From the NCBI RefSeq assembly GCF_003781945.1, contig NZ_RJJW01000008.1, positions 1-64,000 on the forward strand: 64,000 nucleotides of DNA, written 5' to 3'. A model generated the notes under the pieces. That model was not told where the DNA came from and did no database searches. It saw only the letters and a list, made by a program, of their open reading frames with translations. Each line of letters begins with the position of its first letter. Position 1 is the first letter of the stretch. Shown piece after piece: positions 1 to 7,157 of the stretch. The stretch is from Halorubrum sp. CSM-61 (GTDB taxonomy: Archaea > Halobacteriota > Halobacteria > Halobacteriales > Haloferacaceae). A program made the position numbers and the translations under genes.

Positions 1-136
1 GTCTACCGCCCCACTAATCGGACAATATCGGGATTCCCTTGATTCCAAACGGAAGACACCCTCTTCCGTGTCGGAACAGGGGTGTAGCAGTAAAAAGTAC
101 CTCCGAATCCCATGGCGGGATAGGAGTAACGGCTGA

Positions 137-244
137 TTGGCACAGCCAGTAGCCGTCATCGAGGCGACTACAAACCTTGAACATCCCAAACCGGCGGCAC
201 GGTGCCGTGGGAATCTTCGCCCTTCAAGGCGGAGAGGATGTCAA
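137..244 (+). mobile_element. Decayed right end of an IS200/IS605-family (TnpB-type) element
   Basis: The stretch ends in GGAGAGGATGTCAA (231-244), preceded by a small hairpin, TTCGCC (216-221) pairing with GGCGGA (228-233). Haloarchaeal IS1341-type TnpB elements typically finish with such a hairpin followed by GAGGATGTCAA, which also forms the 3' scaffold of the TnpB-associated RNA. The open frame running into it is short and no TnpB catalytic motif precedes it, so only the terminus survives here; the rest may lie left of the window or be lost. Family assignment is from memory of the end sequence. A chance resemblance is possible. Confidence 0.5.
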
Positions 245-252
245 ATCCCTGT

Positions 253-377
253 GCGGTGGCGTCGCCGGCGTAGCCACCGGCTGCAAGCGAGAGCTCCGCT
301 TCTCGCCCCGTGTGCGACTCGCGCCCGGCGGGCGCTCGTCGGCACGCGCGAGGGAGTCGCGACTGGGGCTTTGGAGG
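253..377 (+). repeat. Dispersed repeat family, copy A (truncated)
   Basis: It starts with GCGGTGGCG (253-261) and ends with CTGGGGCTTTGGAGG (363-377), the two outer signatures shared with copies C, D and E. It also keeps the GCACGCGCGAGGGAGTCGCG block seen in copy E. The two central blocks present in the longer copies are absent, so this is an internally deleted copy. It directly follows the IS200/IS605-like terminus. Frames reading through it are low-complexity Arg/Ala/Pro sequence and are not credible genes. Confidence 0.7.
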
Positions 378-497
378 TGCCCGCCGGCGAGTCACCGATC
401 ACGCAGTACCGAACTCGTCGAGCCCGTCGCTCGGCAGTGCTACTGCTCCGAAACGAACTATCTTGAAAACGGAACGATCACTGCGACGCCGGCGCGT

Positions 498-671
498 TCA
501 CTCTTCGGTGGCCTCGTACACCTCGCCGGTGGTCTCGACGAGCCGGCCGATGGGGACGTTGATACCGAGTTGCTTGCGGGCGAAGACGGCCACCGGGAAC
601 AGCGAGATCCCGACGGCGACGGTCGCCTGGTGCAGCCCGAAGAGGGCCGCCGTACGGATGCGGTCGAACAT
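498..671 (-). CDS. Small conserved-looking membrane-associated protein (57 aa)
   Basis: I read this frame directly. It opens with ATG at 671 (MFDRIRTAALFGLHQATVAV), continues through a hydrophobic stretch (GISLFPVAVFA, residues about 21-31) and ends in an acidic tail (TGEVYEATEE) before TGA. The codons show strong G/C third-position bias. A TATA-like palindrome at 699-710 lies about 30 bases upstream, fitting a leaderless transcript. Short haloarchaeal proteins with this layout are common, but I cannot name a function. The hydrophobic segment suggests peripheral or single-pass membrane association. The overlapping 85-residue frame on the same strand is Arg/Pro-rich and is its shadow. Confidence 0.65.
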   Translation of the reverse strand: MFDRIRTAALFGLHQATVAVGISLFPVAVFARKQLGINVPIGRLVETTGEVYEATEE

Positions 672-981
672 GGGTCTTCGAGCGAGTCAAGCGGAGGCGT
701 ATATATATACTTTCCGGGCCGTGTGATTCGTACAACCCGACGCAGTCATGTGGTTTCGGATCGTAAATTAACGATTATGAAATATATTCGGCGAGGCGTT
801 GCGATCCGGATATCCACGGCGGTGCGAACCCGGCTCGTTTCCATAAGTTATGCGTATCCATCGCGCCTCGTGCGCCTCGCATCCGTGGTCTCTGTGGAGT
901 CACGGCGAGGTCCGGGCCGGCTCGATCGGCTCCGGTCACGGACCGAACGCGATTTAACCGGTCCGCCGCTTATCTCGCGGC
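672..981. other. Divergent intergenic region
   Basis: About 310 bases between the leftward 57-aa gene and the rightward glycosylase-family gene. It holds the palindromic TATA at 699-710, an AT-rich patch around 760-790, and GATTTAACC near 950-958, which sits about 28 bases before the GTG at 982 and is the likely promoter of the right-hand gene. I see no credible reading frame or RNA fold here. Confidence 0.5.
699..710 (-). promoter_or_regulatory. Palindromic TATA element GTATATATATAC
   Basis: A perfect 12-base palindrome in an otherwise GC-rich stretch, 28-39 bases upstream of the 57-aa gene's start at 671. Position and composition fit a haloarchaeal TATA box on the minus strand. Being symmetrical it could also drive rightward transcription, but no gene starts close by on that side. 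Confidence 0.55.
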
Positions 982-1644
982 GTGCAGAACGTCACGGACC
1001 GAACGCGGAACCCGTTCGGGATGCGCCCGGACTGCGAGTCGTTCGTCCCCGGCTACGGCGACGCCAACGCGGAGTTCCACGTGATCGGCGACCGCCCCGG
1101 CGTTCACGGCGGCGTCGACGCCGGCGTCCCGTTCACCGGTGAGCCGTGGTCGGCCGCGTTCCTCTCCGCGTTGGCCGAGGGAGGCCTGATCGCGGAGTTC
1201 GACGAGGAACCACCGACCGACGGCGGCGAGGGCTCCTATCCGATCCGGGCCGACGGGACGTTCTTCTCGTACCTCCACATGTGCGTCACCGAGGGAGTAC
1301 CGGACGAGGCGTCGTACGACGACATGGAGCGGTTCTTCGACGCGGAGCTCCGGGCGATCGCCGCCCACGTCCTTCTCCCGGTCGGCCCGCGCGCGACCGA
1401 CCACGTCCTCCGGCAGTACACCTCGCGGGCGCACAAGACGGCGATCGACATGGACGCGCTTCACGCCGAGGAGCTGCTCGGCTCCGGCTGGCTCGTCCTC
1501 CCGATCAAGGATCCCGCCGAGTGGACCGACGGCGACGGCGACCGGCTCGCCGCGGCGCTCCGCGAGCTCCGTTCGACGGACTTCCGCCGCGAGAGCGACC
1601 TCGGGCGCTTCATCGCCGGCAGCGACCCGTACCTCGTCAGGTGA
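982..1644 (+). CDS. Uracil-DNA glycosylase superfamily protein
   Basis: A 220-residue protein whose N-terminal third carries VPGYGDANAEFHVIGDRPG followed by GVPFTG (residues about 22-53). This resembles the glycosylase-superfamily pattern of a beta-strand, a Gly-Asp/Ala-x-Pro-Gly loop and a later G-x-PF-x-G element. The expected activity is removal of uracil or another damaged base from DNA, but the usual 4Fe-4S cysteines of family-4 enzymes are not evident. It may be a divergent subgroup known mainly from haloarchaea. It starts at GTG (982) because GATTTAACC about 28 bases upstream gives a leaderless fit. The gene stands alone. Confidence 0.7.
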   Translation: MQNVTDRTRNPFGMRPDCESFVPGYGDANAEFHVIGDRPGVHGGVDAGVPFTGEPWSAAFLSALAEGGLIAEFDEEPPTDGGEGSYPIRADGTFFSYLHMCVTEGVPDEASYDDMERFFDAELRAIAAHVLLPVGPRATDHVLRQYTSRAHKTAIDMDALHAEELLGSGWLVLPIKDPAEWTDGDGDRLAAALRELRSTDFRRESDLGRFIAGSDPYLVR

Positions 1645-1835
1645 CGCGTCGCTTGCTTTCCCCGTCCGCTCCTCCGGCGGATGGATGTGCGGTTCCGGTG
1701 CGTCTACGTGAATCCGATCGGATCCTTCGGGAGGAATATCCGAAATTAGTGTTCGAACGTCATTCATTCGTAGGATGACGGTGTCATATTTGTCACTACT
1801 CCCTGAATTTTATACCAGTCACCGTTATCCGTCAG

Positions 1836-1921
1836 TAGGCGCCCGACCGATCGGGCGTCGGCCGTAGGACTGGTACTCCATACGGCGGCTTGGTCAGCAC
1901 CGGCCCTCACGGGCCGTTTTT
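1836..1921 (+). ncRNA. Candidate structured small RNA with its own terminator
   Basis: TTTTATA at 1808-1814 predicts a transcription start near 1836-1840. Three hairpins follow in close succession. The first is CGCCCGA (1840-1846) with TCGGGCG (1851-1857), loop CCGA. The second is GCCGTAGGA (1861-1869) with TCC-A-TACGGC (1877-1886), one bulged A. The third is CGGCCC (1901-1906) with GGGCCG (1911-1916), followed by TTTTT. The region between genes carries no reading frame. A promoter-spaced start, compact helices and a T-tract end are what an independent small RNA would show. I do not recognise the family. It ends 23 bases from the stop of the convergent asparagine-synthase-like gene. Confidence 0.55.
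1901..1921 (+). terminator. Hairpin plus T-tract terminator
   Basis: CGGCCC-TCAC-GGGCCG followed by five T residues. It would end rightward transcription coming from the small RNA or the glycosylase-family gene before the convergent gene whose stop is at 1944. Confidence 0.6.
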
Positions 1922-1943
1922 CGCGCGTATCGGTCCCCGTCTC

Positions 1944-3143
1944 TCACTCGGACAGCAGCGCGTCGAGGTACCGCCCGACGTGGTCGTCCATGCGCCGCTT
2001 GAACCCCGCCCGCCGCGCGAGTCGGTCGAGCTCCCTGGAGACGTACGTCCCGTACTGGACCGCCTTCTTGTCGGCCGTGCGGACCGACTCGGGCACGCGT
2101 CCGGCCGCCGCCCGCCGGAGCGCGATCTTGCGCTCGCCGTCGCTCGCGAGCAGTTCGCCGGGCAGCGCGAGCGCGGCCGCGACGATCCGGTCGTCGAGCA
2201 GGGGCGCGACCGGTTCGACCCCGGCGGCGCGGAGCGCGAGCACGTCGCGTTCGAGCTGGTCGGGGAGCGAGCGGACCGTTTCGGTCCGCGCGCCCCGCAC
2301 CGTCTCCGCCGCGACGCGGTCGTCACCGACGGGATCGGCGACCTTGCTGTAGCCGCCGAACAGCTCGTCGGCGCCCTGCCCGACCGCGAGCCGACGGACT
2401 CCGTCGGCCGCGGCCGCCTCCGCGGCGAGATACAGCGGGACCGCGATCGCGACGTCCATCGGATTTCGCCGCCCCGTCGCCGCGGCGACCTCGCGCACCG
2501 CGCGCAGGAGGTCGTCGTGGGTGACCTCGACGACGCGGAGGTCCAGGTCCATCGCCGCGGCGGCCTCGCGGGCGGCCGCGACGTCGTGACACCCCTCGAA
2601 CCCGGCGACGTAACACGGCGCGTCCGGGACCGCGGCGGCGACGACGCCGGAGTCGACGCCGCCGGAGAAGGCGACCGCGAGATCCTCACTCGCTCCCGTT
2701 TCGAGATCGCCCGCGCCGAGATCGCCGAGCGCGGCGTCGATCGCCCCGTCGACCGCGGCCTGTCCGGGCTCCGGATCGACCGGCCCGTCGTCCGGAAGAG
2801 ACCAGACGCGCTCGGTCCCCGCGCTCGACGCGAGGGAACCGGCCGGAACCGGCTCCGGATCGTCGAGGTCGGTCCGGTCGAAGCTCCACGCGTCGGGCGC
2901 CGTGGGGTCGGGCGCCGCGGGGTCGGGTGCGGTCGCCGGGTCCGCGGCGCCGCGCTCGACGAACAGCGGCTGGCGACCGAGCGCGTCTCTGACGAGCACC
3001 GGACCCTCGCGGTCCGGCGGATCGCGGAAGAGGCCGGCGAAGCCGCGCCCGCCGGGGAGCGGGTCGCCGTCGCGGAGGGCGTCGCGGACGCGCTCCGGCG
3101 ACGCACCGCGCAGATCGAGATCGGGGGAGGAAGGAGTCGTCAT
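1944..3143 (-). CDS. Asparagine synthase-like ATP-pyrophosphatase domain protein
   Basis: A 399-residue protein. The central AFSGGVDSG motif (residues about 160-170) is the PP-loop of asparagine synthase C-terminal domains, and GQGADELFGGYSK further on matches the conserved segment of that family. The N-terminal part lacks the Cys-2 glutaminase domain of AsnB and looks like a degenerate amidotransferase half, so glutamine hydrolysis is unlikely; ammonia use or another amidation is possible. ATG at 3143 is chosen over a longer upstream frame because the PHP gene upstream ends at 3149, giving a tight two-gene operon. The substrate cannot be told from sequence. Confidence 0.8.
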   Translation of the reverse strand: MTTPSSPDLDLRGASPERVRDALRDGDPLPGGRGFAGLFRDPPDREGPVLVRDALGRQPLFVERGAADPATAPDPAAPDPTAPDAWSFDRTDLDDPEPVPAGSLASSAGTERVWSLPDDGPVDPEPGQAAVDGAIDAALGDLGAGDLETGASEDLAVAFSGGVDSGVVAAAVPDAPCYVAGFEGCHDVAAAREAAAAMDLDLRVVEVTHDDLLRAVREVAAATGRRNPMDVAIAVPLYLAAEAAAADGVRRLAVGQGADELFGGYSKVADPVGDDRVAAETVRGARTETVRSLPDQLERDVLALRAAGVEPVAPLLDDRIVAAALALPGELLASDGERKIALRRAAAGRVPESVRTADKKAVQYGTYVSRELDRLARRAGFKRRMDDHVGRYLDALLSE

Positions 3144-3148
3144 CGCGG

Positions 3149-3832
3149 TCAGCGGAGCGCGTTCAGCGCGCGGAGCGCGCGGCGCTTGGCCCCGCCGCCG
3201 AACTGGCGGAGCGAGATGCGCCACGGGGTCCGCTTCCCGACGACGCTGGTCCGGCCCTCGGCGATGCCGTCGAGGATCGCCGCGGCCGAGCGCTCGTCGG
3301 CGCCGACCTCGGTCACGGCCTGTCCGACCATCTCCGAGATGTGGGCGTCGCTGCCGGCGGTCATCGGCATGCGGTTCCGGATCGCGAACGTCTCGGCCTG
3401 CCGGTTCGAGCGCCCGGTGAACAGCCGGGAGTTGTACACCTCGAGGGCGTCGGCGCTCGCCAGCTGCTCGTCGCTGATGTGGGCGGCGACCCCGTGGCGG
3501 GACTTCTGGAAGGGGTGGGGAACCACCGCGATCCCGCCCTGATCGCGGATCCGGTCGAGCGTCTCGTCGAAGGGGAGCCCGCTCTCGACGCGCTCGGTGA
3601 TGCCGAACGCGAGGACGTGGCCGGCCGCGCTCGTCACCTCCATGCCGACGATGCCGACGAGCCCGTAGTCGGGGGCCTTCTCGGCCGCCTCGATGCTGGC
3701 GTCGATCTCGTCGTGGTCCGTGACGGCGAGCGCGTCCAGTCCGACCGCCGCCGCCTGCTCCAAGAGGAGGTCGATCGGATCGCGCCCGTCGTAGGACAGC
3801 TCGGAGTGCGCGTGCAGCTCGACCGATAGCAC
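3149..3832 (-). CDS. PHP-domain metal-dependent phosphoesterase
   Basis: A 227-residue protein with the PHP metal-site series in order: HAHSELSYDG at the N-terminus, TDHDEID, GMEVTS, PHPFQ and GSDAH near residue 180. PHP proteins hydrolyse phosphoesters at a polynuclear metal centre; this stand-alone type is related to histidinol phosphatases and the RNase AM/TrpH group. GTG at 3832 is chosen because a TTTTTAAG box lies about 25 bases upstream (3853-3862), whereas the longer upstream frame reads into repeat copy B and is Arg/Pro-rich. It ends five bases before the asparagine-synthase-like gene, so the two are probably co-transcribed. Confidence 0.85.
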   Translation of the reverse strand: MLSVELHAHSELSYDGRDPIDLLLEQAAAVGLDALAVTDHDEIDASIEAAEKAPDYGLVGIVGMEVTSAAGHVLAFGITERVESGLPFDETLDRIRDQGGIAVVPHPFQKSRHGVAAHISDEQLASADALEVYNSRLFTGRSNRQAETFAIRNRMPMTAGSDAHISEMVGQAVTEVGADERSAAAILDGIAEGRTSVVGKRTPWRISLRQFGGGAKRRALRALNALR

Positions 3833-3944
3833 GCCTCCACCTTCGACGGTCGTCTTAAAAAGCGCCCCGGTCCGCGGCGGTTCCACCCCCACGTGCGTGT
3901 CTCCCACCCAGCCACCAGCGACGGACCATTGAAAAGGATCGAGC

Positions 3945-4240
3945 GACGGCGCGCCGCCGAGCGGCCGCTCTCGGCGGCCGCGAGGTGCCCGCGAGGGAGG
4001 GCGGCGGCGGCCGCGCCGCGGTGCGGTTCCGCGGCCGCCGCCGACCGAGGCTGGGGAGGCGTGAGGCTGCGGCGCTGGGCTGTGTGGGGCGGGACTCGAA
4101 GGGGCAGCCGCGAGGCGGGCGCAGGCGACGCGAGCACCACAGGGAGTGAGCGGAGCGAACGACCGAGGAGCGCGGCGAGCGTGCACCCGCCTCGCGGCTG
4201 GGGCTTCGAAGGCGTTCGTGTCGATCGCCGGTTTATAACC
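3945..4240 (+). repeat. Dispersed repeat family, copy B
   Basis: It contains GAGGCTGGGGAGGCGTGAGG (4047-4066), GGGACTCGAAGGGGCAG (about 4091-4107), a run of GAGCGGAGCGAACGA-type phrases and GGCTGGGGCTTCGAAGG (4197-4213), then TTTATAAC (4232-4239). The blocks appear in the same order as in copies C, D and E, with single-base changes (CGAAGG for TTGGAGG). The left part is replaced by a low-complexity GGCGGCGGC stretch. It fills the gap between the PHP gene and the gene ending at 4284; no coding sequence is credible inside. Confidence 0.75.
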
Positions 4241-4283
4241 GATCAGCGCGACGACACCGGAAAAACGACTCCGCGAGAACCGA

Positions 4284-4550
4284 TCAGAACGCGCTCTCGC
4301 CGACCGTCTCCCGGTACGTCCCGGTGCCGCGGTGGGCCGCCTCGTCCCACGAGTCGACCGCGACCAGCACGCGGGTGTTCACGGCGCCGCTCGGCGCGTC
4401 CTCGATCCGGAGCGTCGAGTCGCCGATGCGGGCGACGGCCTCGCCGCCCTCCGCGCCGGTGACCATCACCTCGATCACGTCGCCGGGCTCGTAGTCGGGC
4501 GTCGACCCCCGGAACGAGAACCCGGCGAAGAACTTGTCGAGGCGGCTCAT
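4284..4550 (-). CDS. Small beta-rich protein, possibly TRAM/OB-like
   Basis: An 88-residue protein with the pattern PDYEPGDVIEVMVTGA then GEAVARIGDSTLRIEDAP, which suggests a small beta-barrel like a TRAM domain (function word xPGDxxxVxV...G.GvaRi). The acidic C-terminus (TYRETVGESAF) is unassigned. Its ATG overlaps the stop of the upstream NhaC gene by four bases (ATGA), so the two are translationally coupled; a functional link to the antiporter is not evident. The TRAM assignment is tentative, from pattern only. Confidence 0.65.
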   Translation of the reverse strand: MSRLDKFFAGFSFRGSTPDYEPGDVIEVMVTGAEGGEAVARIGDSTLRIEDAPSGAVNTRVLVAVDSWDEAAHRGTGTYRETVGESAF

Positions 4551-6121
4551 GCGCGCGACACCTCCTCGGAGGTGCGGTCGGGAATGTACTCACGGCCGAA
4601 CCCGGTGATCGCGGCCAGCAGGAAGACGATCACGAGGAACCAGCCGTGGAACACGTACGGCACCACGTCGATGGGGTTGACCACCATCTCGGGGCCGTAC
4701 TCGGCGCCGAGCCCCTCGGGGCCGACCATCACCTGGTACCCGACGAGGACGCCGCCGGCCCACGGGAAGATGTACCCGAGCGCCGACGTGTTGGCGTCCA
4801 AGATGTTCGCGCGGCGGTAGCCGTTGATGTTGAACTTCTCGCCGATCCGCGCGATGTACGGGGCGATCGCGATCTCCGCGGCGGTGTTGATCGTGATCAT
4901 CCCGTTGATCGTCGCCGTGCCGAGCACCATCGTCAGCTCGGCCCGCCGGACGTTCGTCGCGACGACGTTCAGGAGGAACTCCTGAATCGCCGCGAAGCCG
5001 CCGCCGCGGATCATGATCTGCGCCATCGATACGATCAGCAGCGTCAACACGATGAGCGGGAAGAAGCCGATCGCACCGGCGTAGAGGCTCCCGCCCACGC
5101 CCGCGGCGTCTCCGACCACGACGAACGGGAGCGCCGTGAACGTCCCGTCCTCGGTCACCGTGAACGCGAGGATGTCGCTCACCGACGAGAGACCGAAGAT
5201 GAGGTTGAACGCGACGGCGACGACGATCCCCCACGAGATCGCCTCGACGATGTGGCGGCCCGCGACCGCCGTCACGATGACGATACCCATCGAGAGCAGG
5301 TGGACGAGTCCGGCCGCGGTCGCCGTGTCTCGGAGCGCGGCGGATCCCTCCAGGCTCACGCCAGCCATGGCGGAGCCCGCGATCAGGTACGCGATGAACG
5401 CCGGGATCGCCGCCGCGATCGCGTACTTGAACCGCGAGGCGACGACGCCGCCGATGTCGGCGTCCTGCGTCACCGCGCTCACGATCGTGGTGTCGCTCAC
5501 GGGGGCGAGGTTGTCGCCGAAGACGGCGCCCGATAAGATTGCGGCGAACAGCAGCACGGGGTTCGCGCCGATCAGCACGCCGGCCGGGAAAAAGAGGGTC
5601 ACGAACGCGACGGTGGCGCCGTACCCCGTCCCGATCCCGGTCGCGAGCAGGCCGCAGAGGACGAACGCGGCCGCGGGGAACGTGGTCGCGCCGACGTTCA
5701 GCGCGTCGGCGGCGAAGATGAGCCCCTCCACGAAGCCGCCGACCTGGAGCGTCTCCGCGAACATGCCGGCCCACAGCCACGCGACGATCGCGGTCGCGGC
5801 GACGCGCTGGGTCATCCCCTCGAAGATGGTGTCGGCGTACGCCTTCCAGTCCCCGCGCACGAAGAACATCCCGAGGATCGTCCCGATCAGCGCGCCGATC
5901 ACCAGCCCGTTCGTGTCGCCGATGCCGAGGACGCCGCTCTGGAAGATGGCCCAGCAGATGAAGAAGGCGAGCGGGATCGTGCTCGCCCACTTCCCGCCGT
6001 AGAAGTCGATTCGCGGGGCGTCGTCTTGGTCGTCCATCCCGTCACCAACGCCGAACTCGCTGCCGTCCGGTGGCTCCCCGCCGTCCGTCGCGGACGGGTC
6101 GCCGTCTTCTGTTTCGGTCAT
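4547..6121 (-). CDS. nhaC: NhaC-family Na+/H+ antiporter
   Basis: A 524-residue membrane protein with about eleven to twelve hydrophobic segments after an acidic 45-residue N-terminal tail. SGAVFGDNLAPVSDTTIVSA (near residue 250) is the NhaC-family signature; the later stretches INGMITINTAAEIAIAPYI and SALGYIFPWAGG also belong to this family. NhaC proteins exchange Na+ for H+ across the cytoplasmic membrane, relevant to ion balance in a halophile. ATG at 6121 is chosen over a longer frame from 6355 that lacks membrane character. GATTTACG about 33 bases upstream may be its TATA box. Confidence 0.88.
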   Translation of the reverse strand: MTETEDGDPSATDGGEPPDGSEFGVGDGMDDQDDAPRIDFYGGKWASTIPLAFFICWAIFQSGVLGIGDTNGLVIGALIGTILGMFFVRGDWKAYADTIFEGMTQRVAATAIVAWLWAGMFAETLQVGGFVEGLIFAADALNVGATTFPAAAFVLCGLLATGIGTGYGATVAFVTLFFPAGVLIGANPVLLFAAILSGAVFGDNLAPVSDTTIVSAVTQDADIGGVVASRFKYAIAAAIPAFIAYLIAGSAMAGVSLEGSAALRDTATAAGLVHLLSMGIVIVTAVAGRHIVEAISWGIVVAVAFNLIFGLSSVSDILAFTVTEDGTFTALPFVVVGDAAGVGGSLYAGAIGFFPLIVLTLLIVSMAQIMIRGGGFAAIQEFLLNVVATNVRRAELTMVLGTATINGMITINTAAEIAIAPYIARIGEKFNINGYRRANILDANTSALGYIFPWAGGVLVGYQVMVGPEGLGAEYGPEMVVNPIDVVPYVFHGWFLVIVFLLAAITGFGREYIPDRTSEEVSRA

Positions 6122-6553
6122 CAGTCTCTCACACGCCCTCGGTCGCCAACCACCCACGTAAATCCTCGTCTCTCTCCCCCGTCCGAGAGAAATCCGCCTG
6201 CGTGATCGGCCACACGCTCTCGCGGTCCGCGATCGTCCGCCGTCGCCCGCGATCGTCCCCCGCTCTCCGTGGAGGCCCGGAGTCCGACGACCGACGTCGG
6301 CCCACAAGAACACCCTTAAGAGGGGCGACGACGACCCCACACACGGGAACAGCACAGCTGCAGATCCGACGCGCCGGGGTCTCTTCGCCCACGGCTTGGG
6401 AATGTAGCAGTGCGCCGACGCCTCCGGCGTCGCGGTCGGACTCCCCGCACGTGCGGGCCGTCCGGTCGGACAGCTCGATCCGCGAGCGTCCGTCAGCCGC
6501 GTCGCGCGGAGTCGCGGTCACGTTGCGGTTGTGCCGTTCCAACCAGATACACA
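6122..6553 (+). promoter_or_regulatory. Divergent region with long structured leader of rps15
   Basis: CCCTTAAGAG (6313-6322) is the only good TATA-like box for the rightward ribosomal operon; transcription would start near 6345, giving about 210 untranslated bases. The leader holds three hairpins in a row: CGACGCC/GGCGTCG (6416-6432), the perfect palindrome CCCGCACGTGCGGG (6444-6457) and GTCC/GGAC (6460-6471). Most haloarchaeal messages are leaderless, so this is unusual and may serve feedback control by a ribosomal protein. The left 200 bases hold the leftward nhaC promoter and nothing else that I can see. Confidence 0.45.
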
Positions 6554-7024
6554 ATGGCACGAATGCACACGCGCCGTCGCGGTTCGTCCGGTTCGGACAA
6601 GCCGGCGACGGACGAGAACCCGGAGTGGAGCGACGTCGACGCCGAGGACATCGAGTCCCGCGTCGTCGAACTGGCGGAGCAGGGCCACGACCCCAGCGTC
6701 ATCGGACTCAAGCTCCGTGACGAGGGCGTCAAGGGCGTTCCGGTGCCCGACGTGAAGCTGGCCACCGGCAAGAAGGTCACCGAGATCCTCGAGGAGCACG
6801 ACGCGGACTCGGAGCTCCCCGAGGACCTCCGCAACCTCATGCGTCAGGCCATCCGCCTGCGCGAGCACATGGCGGAGAACGGACAGGACCACCAGAACAA
6901 GCGCGCGCTCCAGAACACGGAGTCGAAGATCCGCCGCCTCGCGAACTACTACCGCGGCGACGAGATCGACGAGGAGTTCACGTACACCTACGAGAACGCC
7001 GCCGAGCTCCTCGGCGACGAGTAA
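6554..7024 (+). CDS. rps15: Small ribosomal subunit protein uS15
   Basis: A 156-residue protein with the archaeal/eukaryotic S15 layout: N-terminal MARMHTRRRGSSGSDKP extension, the GHDPSVIGLKLRDEG segment, and the S15 core ending HMAENGQDHQNKRALQ and KIRRLANYYR. It binds 16S rRNA in the platform of the small subunit. The start is the ATG at 6554, which gives the standard MARMH N-terminus; the longer frame from 6410 reads through the leader. It is the first gene of the rps15 - RecJ-like - pcc1 - rps3ae cluster, an arrangement familiar from haloarchaea. Confidence 0.97.
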   Translation: MARMHTRRRGSSGSDKPATDENPEWSDVDAEDIESRVVELAEQGHDPSVIGLKLRDEGVKGVPVPDVKLATGKKVTEILEEHDADSELPEDLRNLMRQAIRLREHMAENGQDHQNKRALQNTESKIRRLANYYRGDEIDEEFTYTYENAAELLGDE

Positions 7025-7157
7025 CGACGCAGACGAACGCCACTCCGACGGGACCGGCTCCGAGGAGTAACCGACGCGACGCAGCGACACACGACGCAGC
7101 GATCACGATCCGACGGACGCACCGACACACGACCGCACTCACAGACCGCACCCACCG

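Noticed and set aside
1836-1921. tRNA in the structured intergenic region
   Set aside because: The three hairpins do not form a cloverleaf, there is no T-loop consensus or acceptor pairing, and the last hairpin is followed by a T-tract.
1890-3542. 550-residue open frame on the plus strand
   Set aside because: It runs antisense to the asparagine-synthase-like and PHP genes. Its sequence is Arg/Gly/Asp-rich without any domain, as expected from the reverse strand of high-GC genes.
4646-5536. 296-residue plus-strand frame opposite the NhaC gene
   Set aside because: Extremely His/Arg/Asp-rich antisense shadow of a membrane protein gene.
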